A stretch of 64,000 bases of DNA from Phycisphaerae bacterium RAS2. Lineage in GTDB: Bacteria > Planctomycetota > Phycisphaerae > UBA1845 > UTPLA1. Below, piece after piece: positions 9,597-20,000 of the stretch. Position 1 is the first letter of the stretch, and the number at the start of each line of letters is the position of its first letter. The notes below the pieces were generated by a model. The model saw only the letters and a list, made by a program, of their open reading frames with translations. It had not been told where the DNA came from and ran no database searches. The translations under genes and the position numbers were made by a program. The stretch is from assembly GCA_007753915.1 (NCBI GenBank), contig CP036352.1, forward strand, positions 806,001-870,000, in the 5' to 3' direction.

Positions 9597-12500
9597 CGCC
9601 CGGTTCTCCCTCCGCGATTGCGGACGCTTCAACTTTCGTACTTCCCGCGTCCCCCCGCTCGGCGGCGCCATCGATGCGATAGGCTACGCAGGCATCGGCC
9701 GCGTCACGCAGCTCGGCCGACGCGACCCGTGCATCCTCCAGGCGATTCTCGTTGCATGCAGTTTCGATCAATGCCGCCGCGGCCCGAACGCGCCGTGCGC
9801 ACACATAATCCGATGCGCCCTTCAGGCCGTGCGCCGCCGCGGCCGCCGCGCCGGCATCGCCCGCGCGCAAATGCGATTCGATGCGATCGACGTCGGCCCC
9901 GAGCCGGCGCTGGTACTTCGCGATCAACCCGCGGCAGAAGGCCATGTCCGCGCCCCACTTCTTGCGCAGCAGTTCCAGGTCGAACGGCATCGCCGGGCGC
10001 GCCCGATCTACGGGAACCTTCGGCGCCGGCGTCGAACGCTCCTGCGGCGATGCAGCAACCTGCGACCCCGTCGATGCGCCCCTTCCGGCAATGTGAGTTT
10101 CGAGAACCTCGATCAGCCGGTCCATGTTCAGCGGTTTGCTTAGGTAATCATCCATGCCGGACGCAAGGCACCGCTCGCGGTCGCCCTTGATCGCGTTTGC
10201 GGTCAGCGCAATGATCGGGATGTGCCCCCCAGCGCCGGCATGCGTCTGACTCTGACGTTCCATTCGACGAATCTCACGCGTGGCTTCGAAGCCGTCCATC
10301 TCGGGCATCTGGCAATCCATCAGCACCGCCGCGAACGGCCTTACTCGCACAGCCTCCACAGCCAAACGGCCGTTCGCGACGACCTCGCATTGATAGCCAG
10401 CCATGCGAAGCATCGTCTCCGCGACTTCCTGGCTGATCTCGTGATCTTCGGCGAGCAGGATTCGACGCTGTTCGAGAGTAGTTGCGACCGGCAGCCGTCG
10501 TGTGTCCGGACTTCCGCGATGCCCCGAATCTACGGAGTGGGTCTCGGCCTGCAATGCGCGCTCGGTGGCGGCTGGAGCGCTCGCGGCGGATGTCGGCGAC
10601 AGCAGCTGCGCCAGGAGCGCGAGAAGCTGCGGTTGACGAATCGGCTTCATCAACCCGCCCGCGAAGCCCTGTTCCTTCAGCCATTCGTCGTTCATGTCGG
10701 CGGTGTGAGAGGACAGCAGCACAAGTACGGCCTCTCGAAGGTCGGAATCGGACTTGACCCGACGCGCCAGAGTGCAACCATCCTGGTCGGGCATCTGCAT
10801 GTCGATGAGCGACAGGCCGAACGGTCGGCCTTCGCGGCGGGCCGCACGCATTCGATCGATTGCATCCTCGGCGTGCGCCGCGCAATCATGGTCGACGTGC
10901 CAGGCCGATAGCATTTCCGAAAGGACTTCCCGATTGGTCGCATTGTCGTCCACGATGAGGACACGCACGCAGCGCAGCGCCGCCGGGATCGGGCGCAGGT
11001 TTGGATGAGCCGACGTGCCCTTTCGCAGCGACGCGGTAAACCAGAATGCGGAACCCTTGCCGAGTTCCGTGTCAACGCCGATCTCGCCGCCCATCAATTC
11101 CGCGAGCCGCTTGCAGATGGCCAGGCCCAGCCCCGAGCCGCCGGCTCGCCGCGTGGACGAGGAATCCACCTGTGAGAACGATTGGAAGAGCCGGTTGAGT
11201 CGATCGGCGGGAATCCCCGGACCGGTATCGCGCACCACGAATCGCAGGCCGACGGTGTCCGAATCGTTGCGCGACATCGTCACCCGCAACGAGACCTCCC
11301 CGCGGTCGGTGAACTTGATCGCGTTGCCGATGAGATTCAGCAGGATTTGCTGCAATCGCCCCGGATCGCCCCGCAACAGGCAGGGCACATCCGGATGCAC
11401 CGCCGCGACCAGCTCAAGCCCTTTGCCCTCGGCGCGCGATGCGAACGACGCGGCGACGTTTTCCACTGCGTATCGCAGATCGAAGTCGTTCGATTCCAAT
11501 TCCAGTTTGCCCGCCTCGATCTTCGAAAAGTCCAGGATGTCGCTGATCAGGCTCAACAGCGTGTCGCCGGACGACTTGGCAAGCCAGGCAAACCGGCGCT
11601 GCTCGGGCGTCAGCTCCGTCGACAGCAACAGGTCCATCATTCCGATCACACCGTTAAGCGGCGTGCGCAATTCGTGGCTCATCGTCGCAAGAAACTCGCT
11701 CTTGGCGCGATTCGCGGACTCCGCGCTTCGCGTTGCCTCCTCAAGGGCCGACTGGGCGCGTCGCCGTTCGGTGATGTCCTGGATCGCTCCAATGAACAAT
11801 CGGCGCCCGCCGGTGTCGCACTCCCCGACGGCGAGCTGCAAGGGAAACGTTGTGCCGTTTTTGCGGCGCCCCATGACCTCGCGCACGTTGCCAACGACGT
11901 GCCGCTTCCCCGTGCGGCGATAGTTCTCCAGGTATCCGTCGTGCTTGTCGTGATCGGGAGACGGCATCAGCATGTTGACGTTCTGCCCGATGAGCTCCGC
12001 CGACGTGTAGCCGAAAAGTTGCTCCAGCGCCGGATTGACGAACTCAATGGTCCCGCGATCCGAAATGGTGATGATGCCGTCGATGGTGGTCGTCACCACC
12101 GTGCGATAGCGTGCCTCGCTCTCCCGAAGCTTCACCTCGGCGTGCTTTCGTTCGGTGATGTCGCGGAACACAACCACGCCCCCGTTCAGCTCGCCGTTGT
12201 CACCGGTCAGGGGGTGCCCGCTGGCCAGCAACGCGGTCAATTCATCGCTGCCGGGATGGCGACACGCCACTTCGACGTTGTTGACGCACTCACCGTTCAT
12301 TGCTCGCACGAGCGGAATTCGTTCAGGTGGGCAGACGGTCTTGCCGTCTGCTTCGAAGATTTCGTAGTGGCTGGACCAATCTTTGATGGGCAAGGGACTG
12401 GCACCGCGCCCGAGGATGCGCTCGGCCGCGCGATTCCAGATCGTGAAGTTGCCCCGCTCATCCGCCGCCACGACTCCCTCGGCCAGGTTTTCGAGCACGG

Positions 12501-13464
12501 ACGAAAGCAGGCGACTCTGGTTTCGCAGCGCCAGCCCCGCTTCGTGGCGCTGCCGTTCCGATTTATGCAGCGACGACGACGTGAAGCACACCAGCAGCGT
12601 CAGAATTCCAACCATGCAGACCGCATGCAGCGCCACGCCGAACTCGGTCTCGTACAGTCCGCGATGCTCGCCCATCAATCGAAGCGCGCCGAGCATGGGC
12701 GGAAGAAGCACGATCGTCGGGAGCAGCCGCCGCGCCATCACCCCACCGGCGCTGTCGCTGATAAAAATCGACATCATGCCGCGATCCGGCCGCGCCAGCA
12801 GGATCGCGACGCACATCACCAGAAACAGGCCGGCCGTGTGGACCGCCATCGGGATGTACGCCGCCACGCCGTAGAACCGCTGAACCCCGAACGCATAGCC
12901 AAACAGCGCCAGCAACGCGAGAATGCCCTGAAACATCGCCATGTATTCGCTGGGCCGGTGGCCGCGGCGGCGCGTCTGCACATCCAGCAGCATCACGGCC
13001 AGCGCCGACAGGCAGAATGAGACCGCCGTATTGGGGGCCATTCGATTCGGCCCGGCGACGTCGTTCGCCAGCGCGCTGCGAAACAACCATCCATCCAGGC
13101 CGATGTCCACGCCCGTCGCATATCCCAGAATGCGTGACAACGCCATGCCCAGCACAAGCACGCTGGCGCCAAAGGCAATGCGCGTCTGAATCCGGCTCGG
13201 CTGTTCAGCGGCGCGCCGCATCAGCGCGAAACCAAGCAGGCAAAAACAGACACCCGTCAAGGGGTTCATCGCCACCCAGTCCGATTGAATGCGCTTGAGC
13301 TTTTCCACGCCGAAGACCCAGCCGATCAGGACCAGTGCTGCCAGCCCGATCAGGACCCAGCACAAGCCGCGCGACATCTTCTGAAGGCGTGCGATCCGTG
13401 AATCGGGGGCTTCCGATTCGTGGCCCGGCGTGGGCGTTTCAAGCGTATCGGTCTTGATATCCAT
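9577..13464 (-). CDS. Membrane hybrid histidine kinase with PAS-PAS(FixL-like)-HisKA-HATPase-REC-REC-HPt
   Basis: 1295 aa. About eight hydrophobic segments lie between residues 32 and 295, forming a membrane sensor. PAS1 is about 315-440 and PAS2 about 450-568. The HisKA H-box FLATMSHELRTPL has H597; HATPase_c includes NLIGNAIKFTD and GGSGLGLA. Two receivers follow (D888 in LIDMQMPDQDG; D1050 in LMDCQMPEMDG), then an HPt domain with AHGLKGAS (H1212). PAS2 matches the FixL haem PAS pattern: KHDGY (H508), RHVVG (H522) and R528, followed by GRRKNGTTFP. This is a complete phosphorelay on one chain (His-Asp-His-Asp), like BvgS/ArcB-type kinases. It overlaps the HD-GYP regulator gene by 20 bases, making that protein the likely target. 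Haem binding is inferred from motif placement only. Confidence 0.94.
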   Translation of the reverse strand: MDIKTDTLETPTPGHESEAPDSRIARLQKMSRGLCWVLIGLAALVLIGWVFGVEKLKRIQSDWVAMNPLTGVCFCLLGFALMRRAAEQPSRIQTRIAFGASVLVLGMALSRILGYATGVDIGLDGWLFRSALANDVAGPNRMAPNTAVSFCLSALAVMLLDVQTRRRGHRPSEYMAMFQGILALLALFGYAFGVQRFYGVAAYIPMAVHTAGLFLVMCVAILLARPDRGMMSIFISDSAGGVMARRLLPTIVLLPPMLGALRLMGEHRGLYETEFGVALHAVCMVGILTLLVCFTSSSLHKSERQRHEAGLALRNQSRLLSSVLENLAEGVVAADERGNFTIWNRAAERILGRGASPLPIKDWSSHYEIFEADGKTVCPPERIPLVRAMNGECVNNVEVACRHPGSDELTALLASGHPLTGDNGELNGGVVVFRDITERKHAEVKLRESEARYRTVVTTTIDGIITISDRGTIEFVNPALEQLFGYTSAELIGQNVNMLMPSPDHDKHDGYLENYRRTGKRHVVGNVREVMGRRKNGTTFPLQLAVGECDTGGRRLFIGAIQDITERRRAQSALEEATRSAESANRAKSEFLATMSHELRTPLNGVIGMMDLLLSTELTPEQRRFAWLAKSSGDTLLSLISDILDFSKIEAGKLELESNDFDLRYAVENVAASFASRAEGKGLELVAAVHPDVPCLLRGDPGRLQQILLNLIGNAIKFTDRGEVSLRVTMSRNDSDTVGLRFVVRDTGPGIPADRLNRLFQSFSQVDSSSTRRAGGSGLGLAICKRLAELMGGEIGVDTELGKGSAFWFTASLRKGTSAHPNLRPIPAALRCVRVLIVDDNATNREVLSEMLSAWHVDHDCAAHAEDAIDRMRAARREGRPFGLSLIDMQMPDQDGCTLARRVKSDSDLREAVLVLLSSHTADMNDEWLKEQGFAGGLMKPIRQPQLLALLAQLLSPTSAASAPAATERALQAETHSVDSGHRGSPDTRRLPVATTLEQRRILLAEDHEISQEVAETMLRMAGYQCEVVANGRLAVEAVRVRPFAAVLMDCQMPEMDGFEATREIRRMERQSQTHAGAGGHIPIIALTANAIKGDRERCLASGMDDYLSKPLNMDRLIEVLETHIAGRGASTGSQVAASPQERSTPAPKVPVDRARPAMPFDLELLRKKWGADMAFCRGLIAKYQRRLGADVDRIESHLRAGDAGAAAAAAHGLKGASDYVCARRVRAAAALIETACNENRLEDARVASAELRDAADACVAYRIDGAAERGDAGSTKVEASAIAEGEPGDANSDR

Positions 13465-13886
13465 GTACGTGGTTTCCCTGGCGCGGCGGCCGCAAGTCGG
13501 CCTGGTTCCCGATTGAGTGATTCAGGCTCTGGAATCGAGCCTGGCGCGGCGCAGCGGAAATGCTGTGTTGCCGTCTTTATTCATCGACCTCCATGCGAAG
13601 GCGGATCAAGGTCCGATTGTGGAAATGGCCACATTGGAAAGATCAGTGCCGAAGTGTGTCACTTTCGCAGCGCCGGCGCTTCAAAGTGATTGGTACTCCG
13701 TTCTTGCGCCGGCGCGCAACTATGCCTGGCCCCGTTATCCGGCGGCTGATCAGGACCTGAACGGGACCTAAAAATCCTGGAGGTGGGCTGCGGAATCGGA
13801 TTGTTCGCCGTTAGCAAATATGGCGAATTAGCGGGAGCGAAGTGCCCATAAAATTATGTGTCGAATGAAGTTGCAAGCCTGAGTCG
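13465..13886. other. Intergenic region upstream of the hybrid kinase operon
   Basis: About 420 bases between the start of the hybrid kinase (13464) and the end of the GspE/PilB-type gene (13887), both on the − strand. It must hold the promoter of the kinase operon and the end of the ATPase transcript. No convincing gene was found: short frames on the + strand are arginine/serine-rich and lack family features. No strong hairpin with T-run and no clear -35/-10 pair were recognised. Confidence 0.3.
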
Positions 13887-15557
13887 CTAACCCTTCGTCG
13901 CTTGAACAACCTCGGAAAGCGTTGTAATCCCCTTGCGAACCTTTTCCCAGCCGTCGTCGCGAAGCTGAACCATCCCATGCTGGATCGCGAGGTTGCGAAT
14001 CTTGCCGGAGCTGGATCGTTGCAGGACCAGTTCTCGAATGTCGTCGTCGACCATCATGAGTTCGAAGAGGCCCTTCCGCCCCGAGTACCCCGTGTTTCGA
14101 CATTCCCGGCAGCCGCGCCCGCGGAACAGTTTCTCGCCCTGGTAGTTGAAGTCCGGCGGAATCTCGTGCTTTTCGGGCAGATACTCTTCCTTGCAATGCT
14201 TGCAGATCGTTCGGATCAGGCGTTGCGCGAGAACTGCCTCCAGCGAGCTGGATACGAGAAAAGGCTCCACGCCCATGTCCAGCAAACGCGTCGTGGCGCT
14301 CGGGGCATCGTTGGTGTGAAGCGTCGAGAGCACGAAGTGGCCCGTCAGCGAGGCCTGCACGGCTGTTTCGGCCGTCTCCAGATCGCGAATTTCACCCACC
14401 ATGATGACATCGGGATCGTGACGTAGAAACGCGCGCATGCCCTTGGCAAAGGTCAGCCCCGCTTTCAGATTCACACCGACCTGGTTGATGCCTTCGAGGT
14501 GGTATTCAACCGGGTCCTCGACGGTGAGTGTCTTTAGCTCGTCACTCTTGATGCTGTTCAGCGCGGCGTACAGCGTGGTCGTTTTTCCGCTGCCGGTCGG
14601 GCCGGTCACCAACAGGATTCCGTGCGGCTGGCTGATGACATGCTCGAACTGTTTGCGCATGACGTCCTGAAAGCCCAGGTCCGACATCGACAGCAGAATG
14701 GCCTGCTTGTCGAGAATACGCATGACCACGCCCTCGCCGAACACCATCGGGATGATGCTGACGCGAAGGTCGATCTCGCGCGAGTGCACTTTGATCTTGA
14801 AACTGCCGTCCTGCGGCACGCGCCGCTCCGCGATGTTCAAATTCGATAGAATCTTGATGCGGCTGATGATCGCCGCCTGCAACTGGCGAATCTGCGGCGG
14901 CACGTTCGTGTTCCGAAGGACGCCGTCCACGCGGTAGCGAATTTTCAAGTCGTGCTCATACGGCTCGATGTGAACGTCGCTCGCTCGCTCGTTGATCGCT
15001 TCGAGCAGGATCTCGTTTACCAGCTTGATGACGCTGGCGTCTTCGGCCATTTGCGCCAGGTCGCCGGCCGATTCGCCGACTTCGCTGACGACTTCCAGCC
15101 CGTCGTCCTCGACGAGCTGGCTGACGGTGTCGCCGCCGACGCCGAAGTGCTTCTTGATGATCTCGTTGATCTCGCTCTCTTTCGCGAGGACGGGCCGCAC
15201 CTCCAGCCCGCAGAGCATTCGTAATTCGTCAAACGCATAAATCTGAAACGGGTCCGGCGTCGCCACGCGGATCGACCCATTCACCCGGTCCAGCGGAATC
15301 AGCTTCGATCGATGCACCAGCTTCGACGGCATCTTGCGAAGGATGTCCATGTCGACCTTGATGTCCGGTGCCGTCAGATCCACGACGTCGAAGTGATACA
15401 ACGCCCCCAGTGCCCCCAGCACCGTTGTCTCGCTGCAATAGCCCAGCCGCACCAGCACCCGATCCAGCCGATCCGTCGGACCACACTGCTCGTTGGCCGC
15501 GCGAAGCTGGTCGGACGTGATGGCCTTTTGTTCGAGAAGGATATCGCCGAGATTCAT
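13887..15557 (-). CDS. GspE/PilB-family secretion or pilus assembly ATPase
   Basis: 556 aa, full length for the family. The N-terminal MshEN-type domain (MNLGDILLEQKAITSDQL) is followed by the T2SE ATPase domain. Walker A is GPTGSGKT (319-326), with an Asp box near RHDPDVIMVGEIRD (379-392) and a His box STLHTNDA. A tetracysteine zinc site is present (C452, C455, C483, C486). These hexameric ATPases power type II secretion or type IV pilus extension. The start at 15557 is taken because the MshEN domain begins there; the 33 codons of open frame upstream look non-coding. No other secretion or pilin gene lies nearby, so pilus and type II secretion cannot be told apart. The gene is flanked by an unrelated unknown gene and the kinase operon. 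Confidence 0.93.
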   Translation of the reverse strand: MNLGDILLEQKAITSDQLRAANEQCGPTDRLDRVLVRLGYCSETTVLGALGALYHFDVVDLTAPDIKVDMDILRKMPSKLVHRSKLIPLDRVNGSIRVATPDPFQIYAFDELRMLCGLEVRPVLAKESEINEIIKKHFGVGGDTVSQLVEDDGLEVVSEVGESAGDLAQMAEDASVIKLVNEILLEAINERASDVHIEPYEHDLKIRYRVDGVLRNTNVPPQIRQLQAAIISRIKILSNLNIAERRVPQDGSFKIKVHSREIDLRVSIIPMVFGEGVVMRILDKQAILLSMSDLGFQDVMRKQFEHVISQPHGILLVTGPTGSGKTTTLYAALNSIKSDELKTLTVEDPVEYHLEGINQVGVNLKAGLTFAKGMRAFLRHDPDVIMVGEIRDLETAETAVQASLTGHFVLSTLHTNDAPSATTRLLDMGVEPFLVSSSLEAVLAQRLIRTICKHCKEEYLPEKHEIPPDFNYQGEKLFRGRGCRECRNTGYSGRKGLFELMMVDDDIRELVLQRSSSGKIRNLAIQHGMVQLRDDGWEKVRKGITTLSEVVQATKG

Positions 15558-15789
15558 GACGGTCCGTTGGGGGTTGGAATTCCGTTGAAACGCGACCATG
15601 GCAGCGCGCCGTCCAACCGATGGAGCAGCCTTGCAGCTGGCGCGAACCGCTTCCATCGGAGTCTATCGGCGCATCAGTTCTTACGCTCCCCTACGGCTGC
15701 GGGTTGCAAAGCGAGGCCAACTCGATCAAAGGCCGGGAGCAGTCGTGAAGAACGGTGATAGATTCGTTAACTCCAGCGATAGCAGCGGG

Positions 15790-16455
15790 TTATCGGCCAT
15801 CCGCGGAGAGCGCGACGTCCATGATCCCGGGGGCTTCCCACCCCCACCGTGAATCGGTTGCCCAACGTAGGGCCGCAAGCATGCCCGCGTACTCGCAGGC
15901 GCAGGCCAGGAGCGGCTCGTCGCCGGCCGAATGGACCGGTTCGCCAAAGACGCTGACGGGCAAGGCGAGGGCGATTTCGTGCTCGGCCTGAAGCGCGGGC
16001 ACGGCGCCGGGGTTTGAATGTTGACGTATGGCTATTTCATGGCGCAATCGCCAGAGGCCGCGCTGAACTTCGGCGAGCTTGGTCTGAATATCGCCGCAAC
16101 ATCGGATGGACTCGGCCGGCGGGAGCGGGTCGAAGCAGATGGGCCGTTGCGGATCGACGTGGGGGAACAGCCAGCAGAGGGCACAGAACTCGCCCCAGAC
16201 CTGCCGGAGCCGAAGCGATATTTCGCCGGCTGTATATTCCTTGAGCGTTCGCGGGTCGATCAGAATCTCACGCATCCGGCGCACCGAGCCGGGTGAAGGC
16301 GTCCGGATTTCGTGCAAACCCGCCGGCTCGCCGGTGTGACGTTGCCATGCCACGCGCAACGATGCGACATTTGCCTGCACCGCGTGCGCCGCCGCAGCGA
16401 TGTCGTCGATGTTGCGCGGGGCCAGTGCCGATAACACATGAAGGTCCGTCGACAT
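15790..16455 (-). CDS. Hypothetical protein
   Basis: A 221-aa protein not recognised as a known family. The start MSTDLHVLSALAPRN at 16455 is preferred over an upstream ATG at 16581, because the added residues have poor composition. The sequence is Ala/Leu/Arg-rich and probably helical, with a central Trp/Cys/Pro stretch (GEFCALCWLFPHVDP) and a Trp-rich end (WATDSRWGWEAPG). No signal peptide or membrane segment is evident. It lies upstream of, and in the same direction as, the GspE/PilB-type gene with a 230-base gap, so a shared role is not implied. Coding status is supported by length and balanced composition only. Confidence 0.55.
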   Translation of the reverse strand: MSTDLHVLSALAPRNIDDIAAAAHAVQANVASLRVAWQRHTGEPAGLHEIRTPSPGSVRRMREILIDPRTLKEYTAGEISLRLRQVWGEFCALCWLFPHVDPQRPICFDPLPPAESIRCCGDIQTKLAEVQRGLWRLRHEIAIRQHSNPGAVPALQAEHEIALALPVSVFGEPVHSAGDEPLLACACEYAGMLAALRWATDSRWGWEAPGIMDVALSADGR

Positions 16456-17027
16456 GATTCGATGATAAGCGTGTGGCGTGTCGAAAGGAGATCGTGCAAT
16501 AATCTCGGAACAATCTGACGAGTTATCGGACATTACAACTGTTTGCGTTAACCTGTCACGCATGCTGGCGTTAGCACACATCCGCGTGTTCCTCGCCGCC
16601 TTGTAGCAGCACTGAGGCGCGAGGTCACATGTACTCGTAAGCGATGATTTTCAAAGCAGTTGCGACATCACCGGGTCGGATGATGCCATTGAAAAATGTT
16701 GCTTCGGTTCCACGCCTGAAAGGCCGATTTGGCTTGACGCGGCGGCCTGATTTTTGGTAACATGCGGGTAATCGTCCGAGATGCCACCGGGGATTCCCGC
16801 TCCCGAATGGCCTCGCACGAAGGGATGGGAAGCAGTTTTTTAGACGAACGTGGTTTTCTCGACCGCCGCGCGTGCGACGGTTTTGATGTGTTTCGACGTG
16901 AGTGGGAACAAACTGCAAGAGGGTGGTCTAATCAGACAGAGCAAGGCGTGTTCGATGCCGGAGTGCATCAACAACAGCCCCATGTTCTCCCGTTTTGATG
17001 GATCCATTTTTTAAGGAGCAGGTGTCC
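16456..17027. other. Divergent intergenic region ahead of the large secreted protein gene
   Basis: About 570 bases between the starts of the − strand unknown gene and the + strand secreted protein gene. It holds a candidate promoter (16734-16763) and a probable 5' leader of some 260 bases with a strong ribosome site at its end. A 97-codon − strand frame inside it is judged non-coding. No further structure was recognised. Confidence 0.35.
16734..16763 (+). promoter_or_regulatory. Candidate promoter for the large secreted protein gene
   Basis: TTGACG (16734-16739) and TAACAT (16758-16763) are separated by 18 bases. It is the best sigma-70-like pair in the region and would give a leader of about 260 bases before the ATG at 17028. 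Confidence 0.4.
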
Positions 17028-20000
17028 ATGAGTAACGCAAGAGGCTTTAAGACGCTGTGGATGACGGCGTGCATGTGTTGCGCCATCATCGCCAACACGA
17101 CGTGGACGGCAAAGGCCGACTCGGCTCCCAAGTCGAGCTCGGCTTCTGTTGTTTCACAGGCCGGCCAGCCGACGGTCGCGGATGCAGCGACTCCGGTTGA
17201 TTGGGCTGCTGCCAGCGGCATGACCCCGGTCTTGGCTGATCCGAACCGCGTGATTCCGGTCGATCTGTCCGGCATCGGTGGTGAGGACACCGAAGGCGCC
17301 GATCCGCGCGGCGGCTGTGTCACCATCTACAACAATATGTTGGGTGGCACGTCCGCGTACATCATTGTTGGCTCGGACCGCATCACGGCCGACACCTGCA
17401 CCATGGCCGGCACCAATCGCTTCGTGTGCCAGATCACGGTGTTCGTCGGTTCGTTCGGCGGCATCCCGGCCTTCCCCCTCCGCGTTCAGATCTGGAACAA
17501 CACGTCGCCGTTCTGCCCTGATGCCGGCGCCGTGCTGTTTGCAGAAGACATTCACCTGACGGTCGCTCCGACCTTCCACAACGAAATCTATGCGTTCCCC
17601 GATGTCTTGATCCCCAACACGGTCAACATCGGCTTGGTCACTCCGGTCGTTACGGCGGCCGGAAGCGGCCCGGCGTGGGTCATCACGCGCGACTTCTCGG
17701 GCGCGGGTGAAATCGGAACCAGCGGCGACGTCTTCCTTGAGCAGGATCCTCCGGCTCCGGACGGCTGCACTGCCACGGCTTACTTCTTCGGCGGCGCGCC
17801 GACGCTGGCGAACTTTGGTATCGACATCCAGGCCGGTGCGGGTCCCGATGGCGCCTGCTGCAACCAGCAGACGGCTGTCTGTACCGATCCGACGCCGCTT
17901 GGCAATTGTCTGGATTACTTCCATCGCTGGACGGAAGGCACCTGTGCCGAGGCTGCTCCTTGCATTCTGTGCAACGTGATCCAGGGCACCGACGCCGATC
18001 CGAACACGATCGACTGCAATGCCAACATCGTTGACAACGAGCCGAATTGTGCGGCGAACTACGTGGACACGACCAACAGCGGTTGTGCCTTCTCGCCGGA
18101 TCCCAACAACCCGAACTTCACGAACGTCCAGTGCGGCGATCGCATGTTCGGCACGATGGGAACCTACACCTTCCAGAACGGAACGGTGGTCGAGAATCGC
18201 CGCGACAACGACTACTACCGCTTCACGCTGACCAGCACGTCGCGCGTCACGTGGACGGTCACGAGCGAAGCGGGCGCCAATGCCCAGCTCTTCATCCCGG
18301 TTCCTCCGGGTCCGTGTAACCTCGTCGGTCCGGCAGGTCCGGGCGACGTCGCCTCGGGCACCTCGGGCGCCGGTTGTCTGCCGGCCGTTGCGACGGCTTG
18401 TCTGCCTCCGGGCACGTACTACGCCGTGGCCCGAACTCCGACCACGGTCGGATTCCCCTGCGGAATCGAGTACTGCGGTGTTCTGACTTGTGTTCCGTGT
18501 GATCTGGTTGACGGTGCCTGCTGTCTGCCGACGGGTTGTGTGGATGATCCGAACGACCCGCAAGGTCGCACGAATGCGATTGGTTGCGTCCTCGCCGGTG
18601 GCGTTTACCAGGGCGACGGCTCGACCTGTGGTTCGGTCACTTGTCCGACGCCCCCGACGAACGAGACCTGTCTGACGAAGATCGCGTTGACGAACGACAG
18701 CGTCATGGTTGCGTTCGACACGACCTTCGCCATCACCGAGAGCACCACGACGACCGCGACCTGTGAAAACGGTCCGGTGCCGATCTTCCGCGATATGTGG
18801 TGGGACTACCGCCCGACCGTTGCGAACGTGCCGGCTGGCGTCGTTGCCGGTCGTCTCGTCGTGAGCACTTACGACTCGTGCGTTGACACGCGCGTCGTGG
18901 TCTACCGCGTCGATTGTGGTTCCAACCAAACGGCCCAGTGTGCCGCCCTCGAAGAAGTTGCCTGCAACGACGACATCAACATCAACCGCGGTAACTTCGC
19001 CTCCTATGTCGCGATTTCCGACATCGGCGGCGGCGGCCCGCCGGCGGTTGGCGAATGCTTCAAGATCCGGGTTGGCACGTTCGATGAGACCGACGCCAAC
19101 CGCGGTCCTGGCATGTTGAGGATCGATTTCGTGCCGGTCGCTGATTTCCCGTGGACTGCCAACTCCGGTCGCTGCTGCTGGCCGGATGGCGGTTGCGCGA
19201 TCACGACAGGCGATTCGTCGACCTGCGAGCAGGACGGTGGTTACTTCACACCCGTCTATGACCCGACGGAAGGCGACCCGACCCTGTCCACAATCGCGGG
19301 TATCGGTTGCAAGACGATTCCGTGTCCGGAAATCGGCGAAGCGTGCTTCAAGCCGTTCCGCCTGGCCGGACCGGATGGTCAGGGCCCTGAGCTGCTTCCG
19401 GGCGGCTTCGGCACCACGACCAAGGCCGTTCGCAAGCGGTCGTTCTTCAAGTACCAGATCCCGGTCACGGCAACGCCGGGCCAGGGCATCACGTTCAGCA
19501 CTTGTGGTTCGGACTTTGACACGGTGATCGCGATTTATGCGGACGGCGTGCTGGATCCGACCAACGGCGAGTGCATCGGCACACCGGAAGTGACGAACGA
19601 CGACTGCTCGCCGAACGAGCTGACCGGCGTTACGGCGCAAGGCATCGCATCGTGCTTCAGCGCGACCGAAGCTGACTCGTGTGTCTGTGTGACGGTCGGC
19701 TCGACGCCGGCGTCGCCGTTCTTCCCGGGTAACTTCATCTTCGTTGAGGTCGGTGCGTTCAACTCGATTCTGAACTCGACTCTGGCGACGATTGATCCGG
19801 TTCCGGAGAACTGCGGGACCCCGGTTCTGCTCTCATTGACGGTCACGTCTTCGGCCCAGTGCTTCGCCTGTGCGATCACTTGTCCGGGCGGCGGCGTGCC
19901 GGAGAATGAGCCGGTCTGTGCGGCGAACTACGTGGATACGACCAACGGCGGTTGCAACAGCACCCCGAACGTGTTCACGACGGTTACCTGCAACAGCACG

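Noticed and set aside
16625-16918. 97-codon − strand frame ahead of the secreted protein gene
   Set aside because: Poor composition and it would cover the promoter.
17154-19640. 828-codon open frame on the − strand
   Set aside because: It lies wholly inside the secreted protein gene, is Arg/Val/Asp-rich and has no family motif; a shadow of codon bias.
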